NCBI RefSeq assembly: GCF_018614035.1
Contig: NZ_JAGGPA010000027.1
Location: 1 to 64,000, forward strand
Source: Streptomyces sp. ISL-96
GTDB taxonomy: Bacteria; Actinomycetota; Actinomycetes; Streptomycetales; Streptomycetaceae
Length of the DNA stretch: 64,000 bases
Reading direction: 5' to 3'
A program made the translations under genes and the position numbers. The notes under the pieces are model-generated. The model was not told where the DNA came from, did not search any database, and was given only the letters and a program-made list of their open reading frames with translations. Positions 7,628-14,635 of the stretch are shown here, one piece after another. Each line of letters opens with the position of its first letter. Position 1 is the first letter of the stretch.

Positions 7628-8461
7628 ATGACCCAGGCCACCTACGTCCGCACCGACACCATCCCGCTCGGCCAGCTCGTACCGTTCCCCGGCAACGCGA
7701 AGCGCGGGGACGTCGGCACCATCCTCACCAGCCTCTGCCGGAACGGGCAGTACCGCTCCCTTGTCGTCCGGGAGGTCGAGCCGGACCGGTACGTCATCCT
7801 CACCGGCAACCACACCACCCAGGCCCTGGCCGCCCACGGCCCCGGCGACTGCGGCATGACCGTCAAGGTCGGAGAGGAGGAACGTCCCTGCGGAGTGTGC
7901 GGCAACGAGACATGGGATCCGGTCGCCCGCTGCGAGATCGTCCAGTGCGACGAGGAGACGGCCCGCCGCATCAACCTCGTAGACAACCGCTCGGCGGACC
8001 TGGGCACGTACGACGACCAGGCCCTCGCGGAGCTGATCGCCGGCCTGGACGACGTCCACGGCACCGGCTACACGGACGAGGACCTGGCCGACCTGCTGAC
8101 CGCCATCGAGGAGGCCGCCGAGGAGGAGGAGCCGCCCGAGGAGCAGCCGGCCCCGGCCGCCACCCCCGGCGCCCCGGACACCGCCGCCCCCGCCACCCCG
8201 GCCGCGGCCGGCGACTCCACCCCGCCCACGCCCCCGCCCCCCGGACACGTGATCATGACGCTGACCTACCTCCCCCCGGACCGCGACGAGGCCGCCCGGC
8301 TGGTGTCCGTCGCCCGGGAGATGTTCCCGGCCGAGGGGGCACCGGAGATCGTGCTCCGCGCGCTGCGCACCCTCACGGCCGTCCTGGACTCCCGGCACGC
8401 CCACGACGGGGTGCTCACCGTCTCCGCGCTGCTCAAGGCCGCCGGGGTCGAACCCTCATGA
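7628..8461 (+). CDS. ParB-like protein, paralogue 1 (DNA-modification cassette)
   Basis: 277 aa from ATG 7628. Residues 1-65 match a ParB N-terminal (ParB/Srx) fold: PLGQLVPFPGNAKRGD, GQYRSLVVRE and TGNHTTQAL, the last corresponding to the nucleotide-binding box of ParB proteins. A CxxC...C insert follows at about 87-102 (CGVCGNETWDPVARCE), then DEETARRINLVDNRSADLG. An acidic/Pro-rich linker and a C-terminal helical part are unique to this copy. It overlaps the next gene by ATGA. ParB-related DpdB is needed with DpdA for 7-deazaguanine insertion in the bacterial dpd system as I recall it, so these proteins may assist the nearby DpdA-like enzyme. It is not a plasmid partition ParB: no ParA and no parS are present. 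Confidence 0.8.
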   Translation: MTQATYVRTDTIPLGQLVPFPGNAKRGDVGTILTSLCRNGQYRSLVVREVEPDRYVILTGNHTTQALAAHGPGDCGMTVKVGEEERPCGVCGNETWDPVARCEIVQCDEETARRINLVDNRSADLGTYDDQALAELIAGLDDVHGTGYTDEDLADLLTAIEEAAEEEEPPEEQPAPAATPGAPDTAAPATPAAAGDSTPPTPPPPGHVIMTLTYLPPDRDEAARLVSVAREMFPAEGAPEIVLRALRTLTAVLDSRHAHDGVLTVSALLKAAGVEPS

Positions 8462-9204
8462 CCGCCGTCGCCCTGGACGTGCCCCAGGTTCGCCGGCGAC
8501 TGCGGCGCCCGCAGCGGCTGCTCACACAAAACAGCGAGCTGCGCGAGGAACACATCTGGAACTGGACCCTGCCGGCCCTGGCCACCCGCCTCCGGGACGG
8601 ACGAGTCGTCAAGACCTGTCCAGCGGCAGGGGTCTGTGCACAGGCTTGCTACGCGCGGAATGGCACCTATAACTTCCCCGGGGTCATCGACCGCCACCAG
8701 GCGAATCTGGCCTATGTGCTGGACGACATGCCCGGGTGGCAGCGGCAGATGGCCGTCGAGCTCGCGCACCCGCGCCACCGGGGCGGCTGGATCCGCATTC
8801 ACGACGCCGGCGACTTCTTCAGCGACCACTACCTATCCGCCTGGCTGCGTCTGATCGCGTTCCGTCCGGCCGTGAACTTCTACGCCTACACGAAGGAGGT
8901 GAGCCGCTTCCGACGCCTCGTTGAGCCCGCCCCGCCCCGTAACTTCCGCTGGGTGTTCAGCTACGGCGGCCTGGAGGACCGTCTCATCCGGCCCGGCGAC
9001 CGCGTCGCGGACGTCTTCCCGGACGAGGCCGCCATCCTGTCCGCCGGCTACCACTCCCAGGACGCGAGCGACCTCCTGGCCGTCCTGGGCCCAGCCCCCG
9101 TCGGCATCCCGGCGAACAACATTCCTCAGTTCAAGCGGCGTATGGGTGGCCGGTCCTTCCGTCAGTGGCAGGCCGAGCGCGACGCGAGGCGCCGAGGCCG
9201 CTGA
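8458..9204 (+). CDS. Gp88-like cysteine protein in the modification cassette
   Basis: 248 aa from ATG 8458, which overlaps the stop of the first ParB-like gene (ATGA). The central landmark is a cysteine cluster near residues 59-70 (TCPAAGVCAQACYARNGTY), followed by IRIHDAGDFFSDHY, NFYAYTKEV and FSYGGLEDRL, a pattern I associate with the actinophage gp88 family of unknown activity. The cysteine spacing with downstream TIM-barrel-like strands recalls radical SAM or TGT-like barrels, but it is not the canonical CxxxCxxC order. Translational coupling to a ParB-like gene and position between two of them tie it to the DNA-modification cassette. The function is unproven. Confidence 0.65.
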   Translation: MTAVALDVPQVRRRLRRPQRLLTQNSELREEHIWNWTLPALATRLRDGRVVKTCPAAGVCAQACYARNGTYNFPGVIDRHQANLAYVLDDMPGWQRQMAVELAHPRHRGGWIRIHDAGDFFSDHYLSAWLRLIAFRPAVNFYAYTKEVSRFRRLVEPAPPRNFRWVFSYGGLEDRLIRPGDRVADVFPDEAAILSAGYHSQDASDLLAVLGPAPVGIPANNIPQFKRRMGGRSFRQWQAERDARRRGR

Positions 9205-9537
9205 CTCCCGACCGTCCGGCGATGTTTTCCAGTCACGCCCCTGTGCTGTGGCTGAAACCGGTGCCATGCTGAACGCGCGCCGTCCGAGCCTTCCCCCCAG
9301 GCCGGGCAGGTGCACCGGCCTCGCCGTGCCTGACCAGCACGCGGGGCCGCGCCGCCTCCCGGTCCTCCCCACGGGAGGCCAGGCGCATGTCCGGCCCCGG
9401 CCCGCCGATGGGTTCCGCTTGTGGATGCGGAAGTGATCAACTCCCTTTCTGATCAATGGAGATAGTCGCCCCAGGAGGCCGGTCCGCCCCTCCGCTTATC
9501 CTCTTGCGCTGCCATCGCGCGACGAGGGGACCAGGGC
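9205..9537. other. 333-nt spacer with hairpin and paired TGATCA sites
   Basis: No gene that I can support; a 56-codon frame (9266-9436) lacks a ribosome site. GCCTCCCG (9354-9361) pairs with CGGGAGGC (9372-9379), a possible terminator. Two TGATCAA direct repeats (9434-9440 and 9450-9456, 16 bp apart) could be an operator. TATCCT at 9497-9502 is a probable -10 for the next gene. Confidence 0.5.
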
Positions 9538-10275
9538 ATGTCACAGGCCACGTACCAGGGGACGGCCCTCGTGCCGCTCGCCGACCTCACCCCGTTCCCC
9601 GGCAACGCCAAACGCGGCGACGTCGACACCATCCTCGCGAGCCTGCGCCGGCACGGGCAGTACCGCTCCCTGGTCGTCCGGCACATCGAGCAGGAGCCGG
9701 ACATCGGCACCGACATGTCCACCGCCCGTACGGCCGTGCCCCGACGGCGCCTCGTCGTCCTCGCCGGCAACCACACCATGGCCGCCCTGGCCGAGCACGG
9801 CCCCGGCGACTGCCGGCGTACCTTCCCCGACCACGGGCAGCAACGCCCTTGCGGCATCTGCGGAAACGACCCTGCATGGGAGCCGGCCGCCCGCTGTGAG
9901 CTGGTCGCGTGCGACGAGGACACCGCCCGCCGCATCAACCTCGTGGACAACCGCGCCTCCGACCTCGGCGGCTACGACCCGGACGCCCTGACCGAGCTGC
10001 TGTCCTTCCTGGACGAGGACTACGAGGCCACCGGCTACACGGAGCCGGACGTCCTGCGCCTGCTCGCGCCGCCCCCGTCGCTGGAGGAACTGGCCGACAC
10101 CTACCGGCACCCGGAGGACGAGGGCCTGTGGCCCGTCCTGCGGTTCACCGTCCCGCCCCAGGACCGGGACGACTTCTACGACCTCACCGCCTCCTGCTCC
10201 AACCCCGGCGACGACGCCACCCGGTTTCGCTACCTGCTGGACCGCGCCCGCGCCGACGCACGCAACCCCCCGTAA
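9538..10275 (+). CDS. ParB-like protein, paralogue 2
   Basis: 245 aa from ATG 9538, 36 nt after the TATCCT box, with GAGGGGACCAGGG just upstream. It shares with the other two copies PFPGNAKRGD, GQYRSLVVR, AGNHTMAAL, the CGICGNDPAWEPAARCE insert, DEDTARRINLVDNR and the TGYTEPDV segment. It differs in a longer insertion before the GNHT box (DIGTDMSTARTAVPRRR) and in its own C-terminal domain, which contains FTVPPQDRDDFYDLT. Tandem duplication with divergent C-termini suggests that the copies recognise different partners or DNA contexts; that is inference. Confidence 0.8.
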   Translation: MSQATYQGTALVPLADLTPFPGNAKRGDVDTILASLRRHGQYRSLVVRHIEQEPDIGTDMSTARTAVPRRRLVVLAGNHTMAALAEHGPGDCRRTFPDHGQQRPCGICGNDPAWEPAARCELVACDEDTARRINLVDNRASDLGGYDPDALTELLSFLDEDYEATGYTEPDVLRLLAPPPSLEELADTYRHPEDEGLWPVLRFTVPPQDRDDFYDLTASCSNPGDDATRFRYLLDRARADARNPP

Positions 10276-10323
10276 CAGCCCGCGTCCTCGAGTCCGCCCA
10301 CTACCAGCAGGAAAGAGCCCCGC

Positions 10324-11028
10324 ATGACCGCACAGGCCACCTACGTCCGCACCGCCGACGTCGCCCTGGACGAGCTGACCCCGTTCCCCGGCAACGCGAA
10401 GCGCGGCAATGTCGACACCATCCTGGAGAGCCTCCGCAGGAACGGGCAGTACCGCTCCCTGGTCGTGCGGGAGATCCCCGACGGGCCGCTGATCGTCCTC
10501 GCCGGCAACCACACCATGCAGGCCCTCGGCGCGCACGGCGCCGGCGACTGTGGCAAGACCGTCAAGGCCGGTACCAGCACCCGGCCGTGCGGCATCTGCC
10601 AGAACGACCCGTCATGGCAGCCCGGCGCCCGCTGCGAGATCGTCCAGTGCGACGAGGACACGGCCCGCCGCATCAACATCGTGGACAACCGCGCCGCCGA
10701 CCTGGGCGGCTACGACTACGAGGCTCTGTCCGAACTCCTCACCGGCCTGGACGACCTGGACGGCACCGGCTACACCCCGAGGGACGTCGAGGACATCACC
10801 GCCCTGCTCACCGCACCGCCGGACGAGGTGGAACGGTTCACCGAGCACCACGGCGAGCCCAATGAAGACATCTTCCGCCCGAAAATCAGCATGACCGTGG
10901 ACGCGGCGACCTTTGACCGGTGGCGCCTCGCGCTGGACGCGCACCCGGGCAAGGACGACGAGGCCAAGCTCGACGGCCTGCTGGACGAGATCGAGCGCAC
11001 CCGAGCCGCGGCAGGGGCCGGGGCATGA
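10324..11028 (+). CDS. ParB-like protein, paralogue 3
   Basis: 234 aa from ATG 10324, preceded by GGAAAGAG. It has the same core as paralogues 1 and 2: PFPGNAKRGN, GQYRSLVVRE, AGNHTMQAL, the CGICQNDPSWQPGARCE insert and RRINIVDNRAADLG. Its N-terminus (ATYVRTADV) is closest to paralogue 1. The C-terminal part (about 175-234) ends in FDRWRLALDAHPGKDDEAK and LLDEIERTRA. Its stop overlaps the start of the DpdA-like gene by ATGA, so these two are translationally coupled, which is the strongest local evidence that the ParB-like proteins work with the transglycosylase. Confidence 0.82.
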   Translation: MTAQATYVRTADVALDELTPFPGNAKRGNVDTILESLRRNGQYRSLVVREIPDGPLIVLAGNHTMQALGAHGAGDCGKTVKAGTSTRPCGICQNDPSWQPGARCEIVQCDEDTARRINIVDNRAADLGGYDYEALSELLTGLDDLDGTGYTPRDVEDITALLTAPPDEVERFTEHHGEPNEDIFRPKISMTVDAATFDRWRLALDAHPGKDDEAKLDGLLDEIERTRAAAGAGA

Positions 11029-11960
11029 GCGTCCACCTCGGCGGCCTGGACCAGGACTTCAAGGCCCTGACCTCATTCGCGTTCTGGCGCACGAAGGACA
11101 TGCGCGACTTCACGAGCAAGCTCGCCACCCCGACCAACATGATCTTCGGGGACTCCGGCGCCCACTCCGCGCGCACCATGGGCATCCACCTGACCCTGGA
11201 GGACTACGCCGCCTGGTGTCAGAAGTGGGACACCCAACTCACCCTGTACGCCAACCTGGACGTCATCGGCGGCCCGGAGGCCACGTGGCGCAACCAGAAG
11301 GAACTGGAGCTCGTCCACGGCCTGGAGCCCATCCCCGTCTTCCACACCGGCGACCCCTGGGAGTGGCTGGAGCGCTACCTGGACGAGGGCTACACGTACA
11401 TCGCCCTCGGCAAGCTGCTTGGCAACCCGGTCAACGAGGTCCTGCCGTGGATCGCGAAAGCCTTCAAGATCGCTGACGGCCGCGCGGTCTTCCACGGCTT
11501 CGGCATGACCGTGTGGCGAGCACTGCGGGAGTTCCCGTTCTACAGCGTGGACTCCTCCACCTGGGGATCCGGCTTCCGCTTCGGCGTGATCAAGCTGTTC
11601 AACCCGGCCAACGGCTCCTGGACCAACCTGATGATGCGCGACCGGGAGGCCCTGCTCAAGCACCGGGAGCTGGTCCGCGCCCACCACATCAGCCCCATGA
11701 GCCTCGCCACCCGCGCGACGTACAACCGCACCGACGCCACGGTCCTCGCCGCCGTCGCATGGCGCCGCGCGGAGGAGTACATCCGCGCCCGGCACGGCCC
11801 CATCTCCATCCCGGACGGCCCCCACAACCCCGTCACCCGGGGCGGGCCCAGGCCGGCGCCCCCAGGCCTCCACCTGTACCTCGCGGAGGCCACCACCACG
11901 AATCTCTACCGAGCCGCGGCCGGCATCCAGGCCGCCCGACAGGAGGCACGCACCCCATGA
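11025..11960 (+). CDS. dpdA: DpdA-like DNA 7-deazaguanine transglycosylase
   Basis: 311 aa from ATG 11025. It reads as a TGT-superfamily barrel: FGDSGAHSART at about 41-51 (position of the DSGGFQ box of tRNA-guanine transglycosylase), LDVIGG, then IPVFHTGDPWEWLERYLDEG and IALGKLLGN (like the VQGG...AiGG region), FHGFGMT and YSVDSSTW, whose Asp corresponds to the nucleophile region. In phages DpdA swaps guanine in DNA for a 7-deazaguanine base, protecting it from restriction. The neighbours queD, queE and folE make the precursor and are coupled downstream. No zinc-type cysteine set of bacterial TGT is seen, as expected for phage DpdA. The precise base made cannot be read from sequence. Confidence 0.85.
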   Translation: MSVHLGGLDQDFKALTSFAFWRTKDMRDFTSKLATPTNMIFGDSGAHSARTMGIHLTLEDYAAWCQKWDTQLTLYANLDVIGGPEATWRNQKELELVHGLEPIPVFHTGDPWEWLERYLDEGYTYIALGKLLGNPVNEVLPWIAKAFKIADGRAVFHGFGMTVWRALREFPFYSVDSSTWGSGFRFGVIKLFNPANGSWTNLMMRDREALLKHRELVRAHHISPMSLATRATYNRTDATVLAAVAWRRAEEYIRARHGPISIPDGPHNPVTRGGPRPAPPGLHLYLAEATTTNLYRAAAGIQAARQEARTP

Positions 11961-12403
11961 CCACCCCCACCACCCCGGCTCCGGCCGAGGCGCCGGCCCT
12001 CATCCGCACCGTGGACGTCGGCCCCTTCCCGATCTACTTCACCAACGTCAACAAGGCCATGGGACTGCGCGCCCACTCCCACACCGGGGCCGTCACCGTC
12101 ATCTACGACACCGTCGGCCGGCACGGCTACCCCTCCTTCGCGGCCACGAACGCCGCCCTGGAGGCCCGTATCCACGAGCTGACCCGCCGCGTGTTCAAGG
12201 ACGCCACCAACGAGGACATCGCGGACCGCCTGTGGGCACACCTGGACGGCTACGTGGCCCCGGAGTGGGAGCCCTGGGGCGGGGAGTACCGCCTGCGCGC
12301 CGTCCACCTGGACGTCATCGGCGTCCACGACGACATCGGCCACGACAACTCCACCACCCGATACACCGTCGCCCGCCCCCACCACGAGCAGGGAGTCCAG
12401 TGA
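11957..12403 (+). CDS. Hypothetical protein in the 7-deazaguanine operon
   Basis: 148 aa from ATG 11957, overlapping the dpdA stop (ATGA), and sharing TGATG with queD downstream, so it is locked into the operon. An N-terminal Pro/Thr stretch leads to VGPFPIYFTNVNKAMG and two helices (ATNAALEARIHELTRRVF; NEDIADRLWAHLDG). The C-terminal part (EYRLRAVHLDVIGVHDDIGH) is His/Asp-rich, which could coordinate metal. No known family is recognised. Its position between transglycosylase and QueD suggests a role in base synthesis, delivery or further modification. Confidence 0.75.
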   Translation: MTTPTTPAPAEAPALIRTVDVGPFPIYFTNVNKAMGLRAHSHTGAVTVIYDTVGRHGYPSFAATNAALEARIHELTRRVFKDATNEDIADRLWAHLDGYVAPEWEPWGGEYRLRAVHLDVIGVHDDIGHDNSTTRYTVARPHHEQGVQ

Positions 12404-12831
12404 TGCCGCACGCCGTAACGGTTCGCCACAACTTCGAGACCGGGCACCGGCTGCCGCACCTGCCCGGCAAGTGCCAGAGCCTCCACGGCCACTCCTGGTG
12501 GGCCGAGGTCACCGCCGAGGCCCCCGACCTCGCCGGCGGCCTGGTCGTGGAGTTCGGCCCCTTCAAGAAGCAGCTCCGCCGCTGGATCGACGAGCACCTG
12601 GACCACGGCCTCATGCTCGGCCCCGACGACCCGCTGCTGACCGTCCTCCAGCCGTACGGCATGAAGATCCACCAGGTGCCCGGCTGGCCCACCGTCGAGA
12701 ACGTCGCCGGCCTCATCGCCCATGTCGCCCACGACGCCCTCCAGGACCTCGTGCGCGCCCCCGGCGCCCGCATCACGGCCGTCCGCATCAGCGAGACCCA
12801 CGTCAACGCCGCGACCTGGACCGCCGAATGA
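12403..12831 (+). CDS. queD: QueD, 6-carboxy-5,6,7,8-tetrahydropterin synthase
   Basis: 142 aa from ATG 12403 (TGATG overlap with the previous gene). QueD converts dihydroneopterin triphosphate to 6-carboxytetrahydropterin, the second step to 7-deazaguanines. The family signature is complete: first zinc histidine in HNFETGH, catalytic Cys and the other two zinc histidines in GKCQSLHGHSW (about residues 22-32), DHGLML, PTVENVA and the late ISETHV glutamate. Length is typical. It overlaps queE by 4 nt. The product feeds QueE next door. Confidence 0.92.
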   Translation: MPHAVTVRHNFETGHRLPHLPGKCQSLHGHSWWAEVTAEAPDLAGGLVVEFGPFKKQLRRWIDEHLDHGLMLGPDDPLLTVLQPYGMKIHQVPGWPTVENVAGLIAHVAHDALQDLVRAPGARITAVRISETHVNAATWTAE

Positions 12832-13553
12832 CCGCCACGGCCGCGGCTGCCGTGGCCACCCTCGTCGTCGCGGAGGTGTTCGGACCGACCGTCCAGGGCG
12901 AGGGCCCGTCTACGGGGCGCCGGGCCTCCTTCCTGCGCCTCGGCGCGTGCAACCTGTCCTGCGACTGGTGCGATACGCCGTACACCTGGGACGCCTCCCG
13001 CTTCGACCTGCGCGCCGAGCTCACCCGCCGCCCCGTCCCGGAACTCGTGGACCGCCTCCTGGAAGGCCACCCCGGCATCGTCGTCATCACCGGTGGGGAA
13101 CCCCTGCTCCACCAGCGCCGCCCCGGCTGGATCGCGCTCCTGGACGCCCTCCACGCGGCCGGCGTCGAGATCGAGATCGAGACCAACGGCACCATCCCGC
13201 CCACCGACTACACAGCCGAGCGCGTCACCCGCTTCAACGTCTCCCCGAAGCTCCAGCACGCCGGCGACCCGGAGGACAAGCGCATCCGCCCCGACGCCCT
13301 GGCCGCCCTCGTCACCACCGGGAAGGCCGCGTTCAAGTTCGTCGCCCGCACCGGCGCCGACGTCGACCAGGTCGCCGCCCTCGCCGCCGCGCACCACCTC
13401 CCGGCCCACACGGTGTGGCTCATGCCCGAAGGCACCACCACCGCCGAGCTGGACACCCACCTCCACACCATCGCCGACCCCGCTATCGCGGCCGGCTTCA
13501 ACCTCACCACCCGACTCCACGTGTACGCGTGGGGCAACGAAAGGGCCCGATGA
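12828..13553 (+). CDS. queE: QueE, 7-carboxy-7-deazaguanine synthase
   Basis: 241 aa from ATG 12828, overlapping queD. This radical SAM enzyme contracts 6-carboxytetrahydropterin to 7-carboxy-7-deazaguanine (CDG). Seen: the substrate loop FGPTVQGEGPSTG, the cluster motif ACNLSCDWCDT (CxxxCxxC, about residues 41-51), ITGGEPLL, ETNGT and FNVSPK. It is coupled to folE by an overlapping stop/start. With no QueC in the window, CDG is the last product that can be made from genes visible here. Confidence 0.92.
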   Translation: MTATAAAAVATLVVAEVFGPTVQGEGPSTGRRASFLRLGACNLSCDWCDTPYTWDASRFDLRAELTRRPVPELVDRLLEGHPGIVVITGGEPLLHQRRPGWIALLDALHAAGVEIEIETNGTIPPTDYTAERVTRFNVSPKLQHAGDPEDKRIRPDALAALVTTGKAAFKFVARTGADVDQVAALAAAHHLPAHTVWLMPEGTTTAELDTHLHTIADPAIAAGFNLTTRLHVYAWGNERAR

Positions 13554-14155
13554 TGACCACCACCGCCGAACTGTTCGCCGGTAACCCCGCCGTGGCGTGC
13601 GCCGCGTACGTCGACGGCCTCCGCGCCTGGCTCGCCGGCCGCGGCCTGGACCCGGACAGCCCCGCCCTGGTGGACACCCCGGCCCGCGTCCTGCGCGCCC
13701 TGGAGGAGATGACCGCCGGCTACGAGGAGGACCCGGCCGTCCACCTCGCCCGCACCTTCCCGGTCGACCATGACGGCGGCCCCATCATCGTCACCGGCGT
13801 CCCCTTCACGAGCCTCTGCGAGCACCACATGCAGGTGTTCACCGGGCACGCGGACATCGCCTACCAGCCCCACCCTGGCGACCCCGTGGCCGGACTGTCC
13901 AAGCTCCCGCGCGTGCTGGACGTCTACGCCCGACGCCTCCAGACACAGGAACAGCTCACCCAGCAGGTCACCACCGCCCTGGACACCCACCTGGTCCCGG
14001 CCGGGGCCGCGTGCATCATCCGGTCCGAACACGGCTGCCTCGCCCACAGAGGCGCGCGTAAGCCCGGCTCCGTCATGGTCACCGCCTCCTACACCGGCGT
14101 CTTCCGCGACGACCCCCAGGCACGCGACGAGCTCCACCGCCTGATGACCCGCTGA
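13550..14155 (+). CDS. folE: GTP cyclohydrolase I (FolE)
   Basis: 201 aa from ATG 13550 (a second ATG follows at once at 13553). It converts GTP to dihydroneopterin triphosphate, the entry step of the pathway. The zinc ligands are in place: FTSLCEHHM (about 89-97) and SEHGCLAHRG (about 160-169), along with the long C-terminal helix-strand part GSVMVTASYTG. The size matches unimodular FolE-I. A phage copy would raise flux into the deazaguanine branch. It is the last gene of the cassette; the terminase small subunit starts 48 nt later. Confidence 0.92.
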   Translation: MMTTTAELFAGNPAVACAAYVDGLRAWLAGRGLDPDSPALVDTPARVLRALEEMTAGYEEDPAVHLARTFPVDHDGGPIIVTGVPFTSLCEHHMQVFTGHADIAYQPHPGDPVAGLSKLPRVLDVYARRLQTQEQLTQQVTTALDTHLVPAGAACIIRSEHGCLAHRGARKPGSVMVTASYTGVFRDDPQARDELHRLMTR

Positions 14156-14203
14156 CCGGGCGGACGTGCGAACCAATAGCGACATGCGAACGGAGGTCAC
14201 CGG

Positions 14204-14635
14204 ATGAGCGCCAGTAAGGCCAAACGCGCCGAGGTCGCGGAGCGCCGGAAGAACGCGATCCAGATGGTGCTCGCCGGCCTGGACTACGAGACGATCGCGG
14301 AGCGCCTGGGGTACGCCTCCAGGGGCGCGGCGCACACCGACGTGGACCGGGCGCTGAGCGCCAACCTCGCGGACCTCAAGACGGAGGCGGCGACGCTCCG
14401 GGAGGTCCAGGCCCGCCGGTATCACCGTCTCCTGGCCGCCGTCTGGCCGAAGGCGTTGAAGGGCGACCTCAGGGCCGTGGAGACGGCCGCCAAGCTGACG
14501 GACCGGGTGGTCAAGCTGTACGGCCTCGCGGAGCCGGACAAGCTGGACCTTGACGTCACCGGGACGGTCACCGCCGAGGACCTGATGGAGATCATCCGCA
14601 ACGCCCCGGCTGGCGACGACGATGCTGACGCGTGA
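14204..14635 (+). CDS. terS: Terminase small subunit
   Basis: 143 aa from ATG 14204 with GGAGG 8 nt upstream. The N-terminal half has a helix-turn-helix-like region (IQMVLAGLDYETIAERLGYASRGAAHTD, about 22-48), as in small terminases that bind packaging sites, followed by a long helix for oligomerisation and an acidic tail ending in GDDDADA. It overlaps the large terminase start at 14622 by 14 nt, in the canonical TerS-TerL order that opens the late region. Confidence 0.8.
   Translation: MSASKAKRAEVAERRKNAIQMVLAGLDYETIAERLGYASRGAAHTDVDRALSANLADLKTEAATLREVQARRYHRLLAAVWPKALKGDLRAVETAAKLTDRVVKLYGLAEPDKLDLDVTGTVTAEDLMEIIRNAPAGDDDADA

Noticed and set aside
9266..9436. 56-codon ORF
   Set aside because: There is no ribosome site, composition is Arg/Pro-rich as in shadow frames, and it spans a probable hairpin terminator.
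7628..11028. ParB plasmid-partition system
   Set aside because: There is no ParA-type ATPase and no GTTTCACGTGAAAC-like parS, and the genes are embedded in a deazaguanine operon.
12722..14155. 477-aa reading frame spanning queD to folE
   Set aside because: Its first 275 residues are Arg/Pro-rich shadow over queD and queE; the real gene in this frame is folE from 13550.
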